Shown piece after piece: positions 25,167-34,448 of a DNA stretch of 64,000 bases (position 1 is its first letter; each line of letters begins with the position of its first letter). Under the pieces are notes generated by a model. That model was not told the origin of the DNA. It was given only the letters and a program-made list of their open reading frames with translations, and did not search any database. The stretch comes from Paracidovorax wautersii (GTDB lineage Bacteria > Pseudomonadota > Gammaproteobacteria > Burkholderiales > Burkholderiaceae_C). Position numbers and translations under genes: made by a program. The stretch is from NCBI RefSeq assembly GCF_900113035.1, contig NZ_FONX01000001.1:544776-608775 (forward strand). The letters are read 5' to 3'.

Positions 25167-25844
25167 ATGCCCCTGACAGCGGAAGACTTCGCGGCCATCG
25201 GCCTCACGCTGCGGCTGGCGGGACTGGCCACGGCCATCCTGCTGGTGCTCTGCACGCCGCTGGCCTGGTGGCTGGCGCACACGCGCTCGCGCTGGCGCCG
25301 CCCGGTGGCCGCCGTGGTGGCGCTGCCGCTGGTCCTGCCGCCCACCGTGCTGGGCTTCTACCTGCTGATGCTGATGGGCCCGCAGGGTGCGGTGGGCGCC
25401 TTCACCCAGTGGCTGGGCCTGGGCACCCTGCCCTTCACCTTCTGGGGGCTGCTGGTGGGTTCGGTGGCCTATTCGCTGCCGTTTGCCGTGCAGCCGCTGC
25501 AGCGCGCCTTCGAATCGCTGGGCGCGCGCCCGCTGGAGGTGGCGGCCACGCTGGGCGCGGGGCCCATCGACCGCTTCTTCAGCGTGGTGCTGCCGCTGGC
25601 GCGGCCGGGCTTCATCACCGCCGGCATCCTGAGCTTCGCCCACACCGTGGGCGAGTTCGGCGTGGTGCTGATGCTGGGCGGGAACATTCCGGGCGTGACG
25701 CGGGTGGTGTCGGTGCAGATCTACGACCATGTCGAAGCGCTGCAGTACACGCAGGCCCACTGGCTCGCGGGCGGCATGGTGGCGTTCTCGTTCATCGTGC
25801 TGCTGGCGCTGCAGTGGTGGCAGCCGGAGCGCCGCGCGCCATGA
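25167..25844 (+). CDS. modB: Molybdate ABC transporter permease ModB
   Basis: The 225-residue membrane protein has the ModB signature VALPLVLPPTVLGFYLLML. The EAA loop reads ESLGARPLEVAATLGAGPID, and the C-terminal block is HTVGEFGVVLMLGGNIPG. It forms the inner-membrane channel dimer energised by ModC. It probably shares the modA transcript, which would have to pass through the hairpin element. The modC start overlaps its stop by 4 nt. Confidence 0.95.
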   Translation: MPLTAEDFAAIGLTLRLAGLATAILLVLCTPLAWWLAHTRSRWRRPVAAVVALPLVLPPTVLGFYLLMLMGPQGAVGAFTQWLGLGTLPFTFWGLLVGSVAYSLPFAVQPLQRAFESLGARPLEVAATLGAGPIDRFFSVVLPLARPGFITAGILSFAHTVGEFGVVLMLGGNIPGVTRVVSVQIYDHVEALQYTQAHWLAGGMVAFSFIVLLALQWWQPERRAP

Positions 25845-26956
25845 CGGAAAAGCCGCAGCCGCCGCAGCAGCAACCGCCTGCCGACGCCATCGAGGCGCAG
25901 CTGCGGCTGGAGCGTGCCGGCTTCACGCTGGATGTGGCCTTGTCGCTGCCCGGGCGCGGCATCACGGCGCTGTTCGGCCCCTCGGGCTGCGGCAAGACCA
26001 GCTGCCTGCGCGCCATGGCCGGGCTGGAGCGGGCCCAGGGCTGCGTCGTGGTGAACGGCCAGCCCTGGCAGGACGATGCCCGCCGCCTGTGGCTGCCCAC
26101 GCACCGGCGCGGCCTGGGCTACGTGTTCCAGGAATCCAGCCTGTTCGCGCACCTGAGCGTGCGCGGCAACATCGAATACGGCCTGCGCCGCGTGCCCGCC
26201 GCGCGGCGGCGCGTGGCGCTGGAGCAGGCGGTGGAGCTGCTGGGCCTGGCCGGCCTGATGGAGCGCAACCCCGCCACGCTCTCGGGCGGCGAGCGCCAGC
26301 GCGTGGCCATCGCCCGCGCCCTGGCAGCCAGCCCCGCCGTGCTGTTCATGGACGAGCCGCTCGCCGCGCTGGATGCGGCGCGCAAGGCCGAGGTCATGCC
26401 CTATCTGGAGGGCCTGCAGCGCGGGCTGGACATTCCCGTCGTCTATGTGAGCCATGCGCAGGACGAGGTCGCCCGCCTGGCCGCGCACCTGGTGCTGCTG
26501 CGCGACGGCCGGGTCGAGGCTGCCGGCCCCACTGCCGAGCTGCTCTCGCGGCTGGACCTGCCGCTCGCCCACGGCGACGGCGCCGCCACGGTGGTGGCCG
26601 GCAGCGTGGAGTCGCACGACGCGCACGACCACCTCACCACGATGGCCTTCGCGGGCGGGCGGCTGCATTTCGCCTCGGCCCGCGCCCGGGCGCCGGGCCA
26701 GCCGATCCGGCTGCGCGTGCAGGCGCGCGACGTGAGCCTGGCGCTCTCGGCACCACGCGGCAGCAGCATCCTGAACGCGGTGGCCGTGCGCATCACCGCG
26801 CTGCAGCCCGACGGCCCGGGCCAGGTCATGGTCGCGCTGGATGCCGCCGGCACGCCGCTGCTGGCGCGCATCACGCAGCGCTCGGCCCACCACCTGGGGC
26901 TGGCGGTGGGGCAGGCGCTGCTGGCACAGGTCAAGGGCGTGGCCGTGCTGGACTGA
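25841..26956 (+). CDS. modC: Molybdate ABC transporter ATPase ModC
   Basis: The 371-residue ATPase has Walker A GPSGCGKTS, Q-loop YVFQESSLFAHLSVR, signature [16 protein letters not shown] and Walker B VLFMDEPLAALD. The H-loop is in YVSHAQDEVARL. A C-terminal Mop/TOBE domain (about residues 300-370, beginning RGSSILNAVAVRI) can bind molybdate and trans-inhibit transport. The ATG overlaps modB (ATGA). Confidence 0.95.
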   Translation: MTEKPQPPQQQPPADAIEAQLRLERAGFTLDVALSLPGRGITALFGPSGCGKTSCLRAMAGLERAQGCVVVNGQPWQDDARRLWLPTHRRGLGYVFQESSLFAHLSVRGNIEYGLRRVPAARRRVALEQAVELLGLAGLMERNPATLSGGERQRVAIARALAASPAVLFMDEPLAALDAARKAEVMPYLEGLQRGLDIPVVYVSHAQDEVARLAAHLVLLRDGRVEAAGPTAELLSRLDLPLAHGDGAATVVAGSVESHDAHDHLTTMAFAGGRLHFASARARAPGQPIRLRVQARDVSLALSAPRGSSILNAVAVRITALQPDGPGQVMVALDAAGTPLLARITQRSAHHLGLAVGQALLAQVKGVAVLD

Positions 26957-26973
26957 GAACGTGAACACGTTCT
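26956..26973. repeat. Collapsed copy of the hairpin-element ends
   Basis: AGAACGTG-AA-CACGTTCT is a perfect 8-bp palindrome that joins the outermost bases of the 24.9-kb element directly. CTGAG flanks it on both sides (26953-26957 and 26972-26976). Like the full copy, it begins on the last base of a stop codon (modC). It reads as an internal-deletion or excision footprint. Confidence 0.65.
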
Positions 26974-27351
26974 GAGGCAACACAGCACGGCGGTGCCCCC
27001 GCCCCGAATCGGGCCGGCGCTGCACCCCAGACTGGTGCAGAACGCCCCGCCCGCCCCCGCTGGCAGCGCCCCCAGGCATACAAAGGCCGGGCACGAATCC
27101 TGCTGCGAGCAGGCCTGAAGCCCGTGGCAGTGCCGCTGCGGTCTTTCACAGCCTCCGCCAACGAAGGCGGAACCCGATGCATGCCAGCGCGGCCCCTTTT
27201 TCCGATGGGCGGCGGCCTGCGTCGGCCGTTCCCAACCGACTTCATCCGCGCTTGAGCGGGGGCCCCTGCCGTGCGACGCGTCTTGCTTGAGCCAAGACCG
27301 CCCGCCGCCTGCCAGAGCCCCGGCCCGGCCTGGAAACGCAGGAAAGACCCC
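26974..27351 (+). other. nirB upstream region with several hairpins
   Basis: This 378-bp non-coding stretch holds three stem-loops: CTGCACC/GGTGCAG (near 27020-27040), CCTGC/GCAGG (near 27100) and TCCGCC/GGCGGA (27154-27171). A CCTTTTT run follows at about 27197-27203. No confident promoter is visible; a weak -24/-12-like TGGCAG-N5-CTGCG (near 27125) lacks the invariant match. It must contain the nirB promoter and leader. Confidence 0.5.
27154..27171 (+). promoter_or_regulatory. Hairpin with AACGAA hexaloop in the nirB leader
   Basis: TCCGCC-AACGAA-GGCGGA has a six-base loop with A at position 1 and G at position 4, the signature reported for RNA targets of ANTAR antiterminators such as NasR/NasT. 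A matching second hexaloop hairpin is not evident close by, so this is tentative. Confidence 0.3.
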
Positions 27352-29883
27352 ATGAAAATCATCGTTGTAGGCCACGGCATGGTCGGCCACAAGTTTCTGG
27401 AAGAGCTGGAGCAACTGCAGGTCGCCGCCGAGGTGACCGTGCTGTGCGAGGAACCGCGCCCGGCCTACGACCGGGTCCACCTCTCGGAATTCTTCGCGGG
27501 CAAGACGGCCGAGGAGCTGTCGGTGGTGGAGCCGGGCTTCTTCGAGCGCAGCGGCTTCACGCTGCGGCTGGCGGCGCGCGCCGCCTCCATCGAGCGGCGC
27601 AACCACACCGTGACCACCCTGGACGGCGAGGTGCTGCACTACGACAAGCTGGTGCTGGCGACCGGCTCCGTGCCCTTCGTGCCCCAGGTGCCGGGCCGCG
27701 ACCGGCCCCACTGCTTCGTCTACCGCACCATCGAGGATCTGGAAGGCATGAAGGCCAGCGGCGCGCATTCGAAGACCGGCGTGGTCGTGGGCGGCGGCCT
27801 GCTGGGCCTGGAATGCGCCAAGGCGCTGCGCGACCTGGGCCTGGAGACGCACGTGGTCGAATTCGCCCCGCGCCTGATGACGGTGCAGGTCGATGATGGC
27901 GGCGGCCGCGTGCTGCGCAGCAAGATCGAGGCGCTGGGCGTGCAAGTGCACACCAGCCGCAACACGGTGGAGATCACCGACGGCGCCACGGCGCGCCACC
28001 GCATGGTCTTCGCCGACGGCACCCATCTGGAGACCGACATGATCGTGTTCTCCGCCGGCATCCGCCCGCGCGACGAGCTGGCGCGCCAGTGCGCGCTGGC
28101 CCTGGGCCCGCGCGGCGGCGTGGCGGTGGACGAGCACTGCCGCGCCAGCGACCGCAGCGTCTATGCCATCGGCGAATGCGCCTCGTGGAACGAGCAGCTC
28201 TTCGGCCTGGTCGCGCCCGGCTACGACATGGCCCGCGTGGCGGCGCGCCACATCGCCGGCCAGGCCGACGCGGCGTTCGCGGGCGCCGACATGAGCACCA
28301 AGCTCAAGCTGATGGGCGTGGACGTGGCCAGCATCGGCGACGCGCAGGGCCGGACGCCGAATTGCCGCAGCTACCAGTACATCGACGAGCGCAAGCAGAT
28401 CTACAAGAAGATCGTGGTGAGCGATGACGGCAAGACGCTGCTGGGCGCCGTGCTGGTGGGCAATGCCGACGAATACGGCACGCTGCTGCAGATGGCTCTC
28501 AACGGCATCGCCCTGCCCGAGGAGCCCGAATTCCTGATCCTGCCCTCAAGCGACGGCAAGGCCAAGCCCGGCCTGGGCGTGGAGGCATTGCCCGACACCG
28601 CCCAGATCTGCTCGTGCAACAACGTGAGCAAGGGCCGGATCTGCGCCGCCGTGGGCGAAGGCGCCTGCACCGTCGCCGAAATGAAGGCCTGCACGAAGGC
28701 CGGCGCCACCTGCGGCGGCTGCGTGCCGCTGGTCACCCAGGTGATGAAGGCCGAAATGGCCAAGCGCGGCATGGCGGTGAACAACCACCTCTGCGAGCAC
28801 TTCCCGTATTCGCGCCAGGAACTCTTCCACCTGATCCGCGTGGGCGAGATCAAGACCTTCGAAGACCTGCTCGCCCGGCACGGCAAGGGCCTGGGCTGCG
28901 ACGTGTGCAAGCCGGTGGCGGCCAGCATCTTCGCCTCGTGCTGGAACGAGTTCGTGCTCAAGCCGCAGCTGGCGAGCCTGCAGGACAGCAACGACTACTT
29001 CCTCGGCAACATCCAGAAGGACGGCACCTACTCCGTCGTGCCGCGCATGGCCGGCGGCGAGGTCACGCCCGACGGGCTGATCGCCGTGGGCCAGGTGGCC
29101 AAGAAATACGGCCTCTACACCAAGGTCACGGGCGGCCAGCGCATCGACCTGTTCGGCGCGCGCGTGGAGCAGTTGCCGCTGATCTGGGAAGAGCTGATCG
29201 CCGCCGGCTTCGAGTCGGGCCACGCCTACGGCAAGTCGCTGCGCACGGTGAAGAGCTGCGTGGGATCGACCTGGTGCCGCTACGGCGTGGGCGACAGCGT
29301 GGGCCTGGCCGTGGAGCTGGAGAACCGCTACAAGGGCCTGCGCGCGCCGCACAAGATCAAGTTCGGCGTCTCGGGCTGCACCCGCGAATGCGCCGAGGCG
29401 CAGGGCAAGGACGTGGGCATCATCGCCACCGAGAAGGGCTGGAACCTCTACGTCTGCGGCAACGGCGGCATGAAGCCGCGCCATGCGGAGCTGCTGGCCT
29501 CCGATCTTTCGAAGGAAGAGCTGGTGCGGCTGGTGGACCGCTTCCTGATGTTCTACGTGCGCACCGCCGACCGCCTGCAGCGCACCAGCACCTGGCGCGA
29601 CAACCTCGAAGGCGGGCTGGACTACCTCAAGGGCGTGCTGCTGAACGACACGCTGGGCCTGAACGCCGAGCTGGAAGCGCAGATGCAGCACGTGGTGGAC
29701 ACCTACCAGTGCGAATGGAAGACCGCCGTGAGCGACCCGGCCGTGCGCCAGCGCTTCCGCACCTTCGTCAACAGCGACCAGCCCGACGAGCGCATCGTCT
29801 TCGTGAACGAGCGCGGCCAGATCCGGCCGGCCCGCAGCGACGAACGCGCGCTGGCACCGGCCACCGAAGGCGCCCCCGCCTGA
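27352..29883 (+). CDS. nirB: Nitrite reductase (NADH) large subunit
   Basis: The 843-residue cytoplasmic enzyme reduces nitrite to ammonium using NADH. Domains in order: FAD/NAD-binding pyridine-nucleotide oxidoreductase (VVGHGMVGHKF; GGGLLGLECAKAL near residue 145), then a BFD-like [2Fe-2S] domain (CSCNNVSKGRIC ... CGGC, about 420-470). A second Cys-containing segment (KGLGCDVCKP) precedes the siroheme/[4Fe-4S] domain, with cluster cysteines in SCVGSTWCRYG and SGCTRECAE. An AGGAAAG precedes ATG 27352; an in-frame ATG at 27271 lacks one. Confidence 0.97.
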   Translation: MKIIVVGHGMVGHKFLEELEQLQVAAEVTVLCEEPRPAYDRVHLSEFFAGKTAEELSVVEPGFFERSGFTLRLAARAASIERRNHTVTTLDGEVLHYDKLVLATGSVPFVPQVPGRDRPHCFVYRTIEDLEGMKASGAHSKTGVVVGGGLLGLECAKALRDLGLETHVVEFAPRLMTVQVDDGGGRVLRSKIEALGVQVHTSRNTVEITDGATARHRMVFADGTHLETDMIVFSAGIRPRDELARQCALALGPRGGVAVDEHCRASDRSVYAIGECASWNEQLFGLVAPGYDMARVAARHIAGQADAAFAGADMSTKLKLMGVDVASIGDAQGRTPNCRSYQYIDERKQIYKKIVVSDDGKTLLGAVLVGNADEYGTLLQMALNGIALPEEPEFLILPSSDGKAKPGLGVEALPDTAQICSCNNVSKGRICAAVGEGACTVAEMKACTKAGATCGGCVPLVTQVMKAEMAKRGMAVNNHLCEHFPYSRQELFHLIRVGEIKTFEDLLARHGKGLGCDVCKPVAASIFASCWNEFVLKPQLASLQDSNDYFLGNIQKDGTYSVVPRMAGGEVTPDGLIAVGQVAKKYGLYTKVTGGQRIDLFGARVEQLPLIWEELIAAGFESGHAYGKSLRTVKSCVGSTWCRYGVGDSVGLAVELENRYKGLRAPHKIKFGVSGCTRECAEAQGKDVGIIATEKGWNLYVCGNGGMKPRHAELLASDLSKEELVRLVDRFLMFYVRTADRLQRTSTWRDNLEGGLDYLKGVLLNDTLGLNAELEAQMQHVVDTYQCEWKTAVSDPAVRQRFRTFVNSDQPDERIVFVNERGQIRPARSDERALAPATEGAPA

Positions 29884-29930
29884 CGGCGCAGCCCCGGCCC
29901 CTGGACCCCGACCTCAGGAAACAACGCCCC

Positions 29931-30287
29931 ATGAACACCGAGACCCAGCAACCCACCGACGCCAGCGCCATCGACGTCTGCGCCGCCGACGACATCGTGC
30001 CCGGCACCGGCGTCTGCGCGCTGGTGCAAGGCCGCCACGTCGCCATCTTCCGCGTCGGCCCCGACCAGTTCCACGCCATCGACAACGTCGATCCGCAGTC
30101 CGGCGCCAGCGTGCTCTCGCGCGGGCTCATCGGCAGCCTGGGCGAGCGCGTGGTGGTGGCCTCGCCGCTCTACAAGAACCACTTCGACCTGCGTACCGGC
30201 GAATGCCTGGAGGCGCCGCAGAACTCCGTGCGCGCCCATGCGGTGCGCGTGCAGCAAGGCCGGGTCTGCGTGGCGCTTTCCGGCTAG
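29931..30287 (+). CDS. nirD: Nitrite reductase (NADH) small subunit
   Basis: The 118-residue protein has a Rieske-type fold (VCALVQGRHVAIFRVG, FHAIDNVDPQSGASVLSRGL, ASPLYKNHFDLRTGECLE). The Cys/His ligands of true Rieske proteins are absent, as is normal for NirD. It is the accessory subunit of NirB, 47 bp downstream with an AGGAAA site. There is no nitrite transporter or cysG-like gene after it in this window. Confidence 0.95.
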   Translation: MNTETQQPTDASAIDVCAADDIVPGTGVCALVQGRHVAIFRVGPDQFHAIDNVDPQSGASVLSRGLIGSLGERVVVASPLYKNHFDLRTGECLEAPQNSVRAHAVRVQQGRVCVALSG

Positions 30288-30810
30288 GGCCCGCTGAAGA
30301 TGTCCCATGGGCCGTGCCGCCAAGGACCGGCCTTGCTCGCGCAGCCCGGCCAGTCGGTGGCAAGCCGCGGGCTCCACCCTCAGCCGGCCACCAGCCGTCC
30401 GCCATGCGCCGGCGGACGCACGCCCTGTCGAGTGCCCGCCCAATTCTGCAGAACCGAATAGTCCACCCTGCGGAATCTTACCCGATAGGTTTCATAAAAA
30501 TCATATTTATCATTTCGTAATGTATAAAGGCCCACGGGATTGCCAAGGGCGATCATCCGCGGGCCCTCGCCGCGATCCACGAACCACCTGCCGACCCACG
30601 AGGCCCGGCAGGCCGGACTGAGTTGATCGACGGCAAGAACCCGCCGACCCGGCGGCATGCCGCCAGATCCCCTTGACAGGGCGATCCCGCACGGACGCGC
30701 GGAATGCCTCGAAGAGACAGGCCCTGAACTCCCCCCTGGAGAAGTGGATGGCTTTCGCACGCCCGTCGCATAACCCCAGTTCTTGCAGAACGGCAGATCG
30801 GAGACGCCAC
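30288..30810 (+). other. Non-coding region with A+T-rich patch
   Basis: No supported gene. GTCCGCC/GGCGGAC (30397-30417) is a good stem without a T-run and may end nirBD transcripts weakly. A conspicuous A+T-rich stretch (about 30460-30530, ATCATATTTATCATTTCG) contrasts with the surroundings and could be a promoter or regulator-binding region. Further stems lie at 30587-30612 and 30649-30662. The chemoreceptor promoter should be here, but I see no convincing sigma-28 site. Confidence 0.45.
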
Positions 30811-32589
30811 ATGGCTGATACATGGACACTCAAGCGCAAGCTCACCCTCACCTTCTCGGCGATCCTGCTGCTCGCCGCGAGCCTGCTGGCGGTCGCCGTC
30901 TTCAACTTCTCGAGGATGCGTGACGCCACGCTCTGGAACACGCATACCCAGGAGGTCCTGAGCTACGGGCAGGGCATGCTGCTGAACATGGTCAACATCG
31001 AAACCGGCCTGCGCGGTTTCGTCGCGAGCGGCGACGAGAAATTCCTGGAGCCGCTGCAACAGGGCCAGCAAGCCTTCAAGGCCGCGTTCGATAGCGCCAA
31101 GCGCGCAACCAGCGACAACCCGGCCCAGCAGGCCCGGCTCGACAAGATGCAGGCCGACCATCAGGGATTCCTGCAGGTCGCCAACCAGCTCATCCAGCTG
31201 CGGCGCGACACCACCGCAGGCCGGCTGTCGCTGGAAGCCCTGCTGCAGGAGTTCCGGGCCGGCAAGGACAAGGTGGTGATGGACGCCTTCCGCGCGGACG
31301 TGGCGACCTTCATGCGCGAGGAATCCACCCTGCTCGAAAAGCGTTCGGCGGAGCTGGACCAGACCAGCGTGGTGACCAGCAACACGCTGATCTTCGGCGG
31401 CATCGCGCTGTGCGTGCTGACCATGGGCCTGGGCATGCTGCTGGCACGCAGCCTGTTCCGCCAGCTGGGGGCCGAGCCCAGCATCGCCGCCGCCATCGTG
31501 CGCTCCACGGCAGAAGGCGACCTGAGCGTGCCCATCCACCTGCGCCCGGGCGATGCCGACAGCCTGATGGCCAAGATGGACGAGATGCAGAAGAGCCTGG
31601 TGCGCACCGTGTCGTCGGTGCGCAGCAATGCCGACGGGGTGGCGACCGCCAGCACCGAGATCGCGCAGGGCAACCACGACCTGAGCGGCCGCACGGAGCA
31701 GCAGGCCAGCGCCCTCGAAGAGACGGCCGCGTCGATGGAGCAGCTCTCCAGCACGGTCAAGCAGAACGCGGACAGCGCCCGGCAGGCCAACCAGTTGGCG
31801 ATCAATGCTTCTAACGTGGCGACCCAGGGCGGCGAGGTGGTGCAGCAGGTCGTCGAGACCATGCAGGGCATCAACGACAGCTCCAAGAAGATCGCCGAGA
31901 TCATCAGCGTGATCGACGGCATCGCCTTCCAGACCAATATCCTGGCGCTCAACGCGGCCGTGGAAGCGGCCCGTGCCGGCGAGCAGGGCCGGGGCTTCGC
32001 CGTGGTGGCGAGCGAAGTGCGCAGCCTCGCCGGGCGCAGCGCCGAGGCGGCCAAGGAGATCAAGCGCCTGATCGACGCCAGCGTCTCGCAGGTCGAACAG
32101 GGCACGACCCAGGTCACGCAGGCGGGCACCACCATGTCGGAGGTGGTGAGCTCCATCCGCCGGGTGGCGGACCTCATCGGCGAAGTCAGCGCCGCCAGCA
32201 CCGAGCAGAGCCAGGGCGTGGCCCAGGTGGGCGAAGCCATCGCGCAGATGGACCAGGTCACGCAGCAGAACGCCGCGCTCGTCGAAGAAAGCGCGGCCGC
32301 CGCCAGCAGCCTCAAGACCCAGGCAGACCAGCTGCTGGCCTCCGTCGCGACCTTCCGCCTGGCCGCCGCGGGCCGCGCCGCCGCCACACAGGTTGCGCCG
32401 CAACTGGCGCAAGAGCGGCCCCCTGCCGCCCTGCCCTCCCTGGCCGGCAACAGGGCGCCGACGCACCGACCTGCAGCCTTTCCGCCGAGCGGAAAAGCCA
32501 GCGCGCCAGCGCCCCGGCCGCCCGCACCGGCCAAGCCCGCCCCCGCATTGGCCGCTGCAGGCGCCGACGCCGACTGGGAAACCTTCTGA
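30811..32589 (+). CDS. Methyl-accepting chemotaxis protein (CHASE3 sensor)
   Basis: The 592-residue chemoreceptor has TM1 (about 10-32) and a periplasmic CHASE3-type helical domain ([20 protein letters not shown] motif region). TM2 (about 192-214), HAMP and the coiled-coil signalling domain follow. The hairpin tip [20 protein letters not shown] and [20 protein letters not shown] identify the kinase-control region. An Ala/Pro-rich linker leads to the C-terminal pentapeptide DWETF, the tether for CheR/CheB methylation enzymes. A GGAGA lies 8 bp before ATG 30811. Confidence 0.95.
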   Translation: MADTWTLKRKLTLTFSAILLLAASLLAVAVFNFSRMRDATLWNTHTQEVLSYGQGMLLNMVNIETGLRGFVASGDEKFLEPLQQGQQAFKAAFDSAKRATSDNPAQQARLDKMQADHQGFLQVANQLIQLRRDTTAGRLSLEALLQEFRAGKDKVVMDAFRADVATFMREESTLLEKRSAELDQTSVVTSNTLIFGGIALCVLTMGLGMLLARSLFRQLGAEPSIAAAIVRSTAEGDLSVPIHLRPGDADSLMAKMDEMQKSLVRTVSSVRSNADGVATASTEIAQGNHDLSGRTEQQASALEETAASMEQLSSTVKQNADSARQANQLAINASNVATQGGEVVQQVVETMQGINDSSKKIAEIISVIDGIAFQTNILALNAAVEAARAGEQGRGFAVVASEVRSLAGRSAEAAKEIKRLIDASVSQVEQGTTQVTQAGTTMSEVVSSIRRVADLIGEVSAASTEQSQGVAQVGEAIAQMDQVTQQNAALVEESAAAASSLKTQADQLLASVATFRLAAAGRAAATQVAPQLAQERPPAALPSLAGNRAPTHRPAAFPPSGKASAPAPRPPAPAKPAPALAAAGADADWETF

Positions 32590-32711
32590 AACGGCGCGGC
32601 AGCCCGATGCCCTGACGGTATGCCCGGGGCGAGCGGACCTCGCCAGGCAGTGGATTGCGCCTCTATGATGAAACGCAATTCAAAAAACTGCACTGAGAGA
32701 GAGGGCCCCGC

Positions 32712-34448
32712 ATGCCGACCTCACCGCCGATCGCCACCAGCGCACCCTTGAGCGTGGACTTTCCGCCCTGGCCGGCGGCCCTCACCTTCTGGATCGTCTC
32801 CATGCTGGTGGTGATGCTCTGCCGCCGCCTCGCAGAGCATGCGGCCACGGCGGTGGACTCGCCCAGCCGGCGCATGAGCGGCGCACGCGCCGGCATGGTC
32901 ATCGGCGCCATCGCCTGGTCGCTGGATGTGGCGGGCTTCTTCATGTATGGCGATCTGCAGCCCCACGCGCTCGAACTGGGCAATGCGCTCGCCGCCCTCC
33001 TGCTCATGGTCGCCAGCTGCCGGCTGACCATTCCCACCCTGAGCCTCAGCGTGCGCAAGTGGCAGCTGGCCTGGGCCTGCGGGGGCATGGCCCTGGGCGT
33101 GATGCTGGCCCATGCCGCCCTGATCTCCTCGTACGTGCAGGACTTCACGCAGATCGACCTCACGGCCGCCGCCGTGGCGAGCGCACTGTCGTTGACCATC
33201 GTGTTCTTCGCGGCGCTGCGGCTGCGCTCCGCCAAGCTCAAGGGCCATCCGGCCTCGGGCGTGCTGGGCTGGTTCATCGATCTCGTGCCCTGCGGGGCCG
33301 GGCTCGTCGGGTGGCACTGGATGCTGTGCAACATGTTCCCGATGAAGCCGCTGCCGCCGGAAGCCCAGGCCGGCAACGATCCCGTCCTGCTCGTCAGCGT
33401 GCTGCTGTTCGCGGCGATGCTGGCGCTGGACCAGCTGCTGGCCATGCGGCACGACAAGGGCCGCCAGCAGCTGCTGCGCCAGGGCCTGCAGATGCTGCGG
33501 GCCTCGAACGCGCCGCTGACGCCCGAGCGCGACGCGCAGCTCGCCCTGATCGCCGACCACCTGCACGAACTGCTGCAGCCGCAACGGCTGGCGCTGCACT
33601 TCCAGCCCATCGCCAATCTGCGCGAAGGCACGCTGCACCTCGAAGCGCTGCTGCGCCTGCACCACCCGCGGCTGGGCCCGGTGAACCCCGAGCTGTTCTT
33701 TCTGGTGTGCGACCTGCACGGCATCACGCGGCGGGTGGACCGGCTCATCCTGCGCAATGCGATGGACCACGTACGCCACTGGCAGCAGGCCTGCGGGCAG
33801 CAGGTCGCCATCAGCGTGAACGTGGCCCCGATCACCTTGCTAGACCCGGATTTTTCCGGCTGGCTCGCGGCGGAGCTGGCCCGGCGCGGCCTGCCCGACC
33901 AGGCGCTGAAGCTGGAGCTCACGGAGCACGCCATCATCGCCAGCGGCCCGGGCATGACGCAGGCCATGGACCAGCTGCAGTCCGTCGGCGTGCACGTGGT
34001 GATGGACGATTTCGGCGTCGGCTATTCGTCGCTGGGCACGCTGGCCGACTTGCCCATCGCGGGCATCAAGTGCGACCGGCTCTTCCTGCGCAGGATCGCG
34101 CAGGACCTGCGCCGCCAGGCGCTGCTGCGCCATGTGGCAGCCATGGCCCGCGAGCTGGGCGTGCCGGTGATCGTGGAAGGGGTGGAAACGGCCGAGGAGC
34201 TGTGCCTCGTCGTGGGCAGCGGCATCGACAACATCCAGGGCTACCTGTTCGCGCGGCCGGTGCCGGCCTGCGATGTGCCGGCCTGGCTGCGCGAGCAGGC
34301 GCCGCTGCGGCTGCAGGAAATGAACGCCCTGCTGGCCGCGGGCACGCCGGCGGCCAGCGCCGCCTCGCCCTCAAGGCTGGGCGTTCGGGAAGAACAGCTG
34401 CTCGTTCCCCACCTTGTAATCGGCAATCGAAGCCTGGCCGGCGGGTGA
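32712..34448 (+). CDS. Membrane-anchored EAL-domain protein (c-di-GMP phosphodiesterase)
   Basis: The 578-residue protein has about seven N-terminal membrane helices (residues 20-245) and a C-terminal EAL domain (about 285-535). The EAL Glu is in HLEALLRLHH; SVNVAP, LELTEHA, MDDFGVGYSSL, IKCDRLFL, VEGVETAEEL and QGYLFARP keep the usual metal and catalytic residues. The N-terminal helices resemble an MHYT sensor, with the M-H-Y-T positions degenerate (for example AWSLDVAGFFMY). It should hydrolyse c-di-GMP. The 3' end overlaps the convergent tupA by 78 bp. Confidence 0.88.
   Translation: MPTSPPIATSAPLSVDFPPWPAALTFWIVSMLVVMLCRRLAEHAATAVDSPSRRMSGARAGMVIGAIAWSLDVAGFFMYGDLQPHALELGNALAALLLMVASCRLTIPTLSLSVRKWQLAWACGGMALGVMLAHAALISSYVQDFTQIDLTAAAVASALSLTIVFFAALRLRSAKLKGHPASGVLGWFIDLVPCGAGLVGWHWMLCNMFPMKPLPPEAQAGNDPVLLVSVLLFAAMLALDQLLAMRHDKGRQQLLRQGLQMLRASNAPLTPERDAQLALIADHLHELLQPQRLALHFQPIANLREGTLHLEALLRLHHPRLGPVNPELFFLVCDLHGITRRVDRLILRNAMDHVRHWQQACGQQVAISVNVAPITLLDPDFSGWLAAELARRGLPDQALKLELTEHAIIASGPGMTQAMDQLQSVGVHVVMDDFGVGYSSLGTLADLPIAGIKCDRLFLRRIAQDLRRQALLRHVAAMARELGVPVIVEGVETAEELCLVVGSGIDNIQGYLFARPVPACDVPAWLREQAPLRLQEMNALLAAGTPAASAASPSRLGVREEQLLVPHLVIGNRSLAGG

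Noticed and set aside
27125-27141. Sigma-54 promoter for nirB
   Set aside because: TGGCAG-N5-CTGCG lacks the invariant -12 GC context of TTGC; too weak to list.
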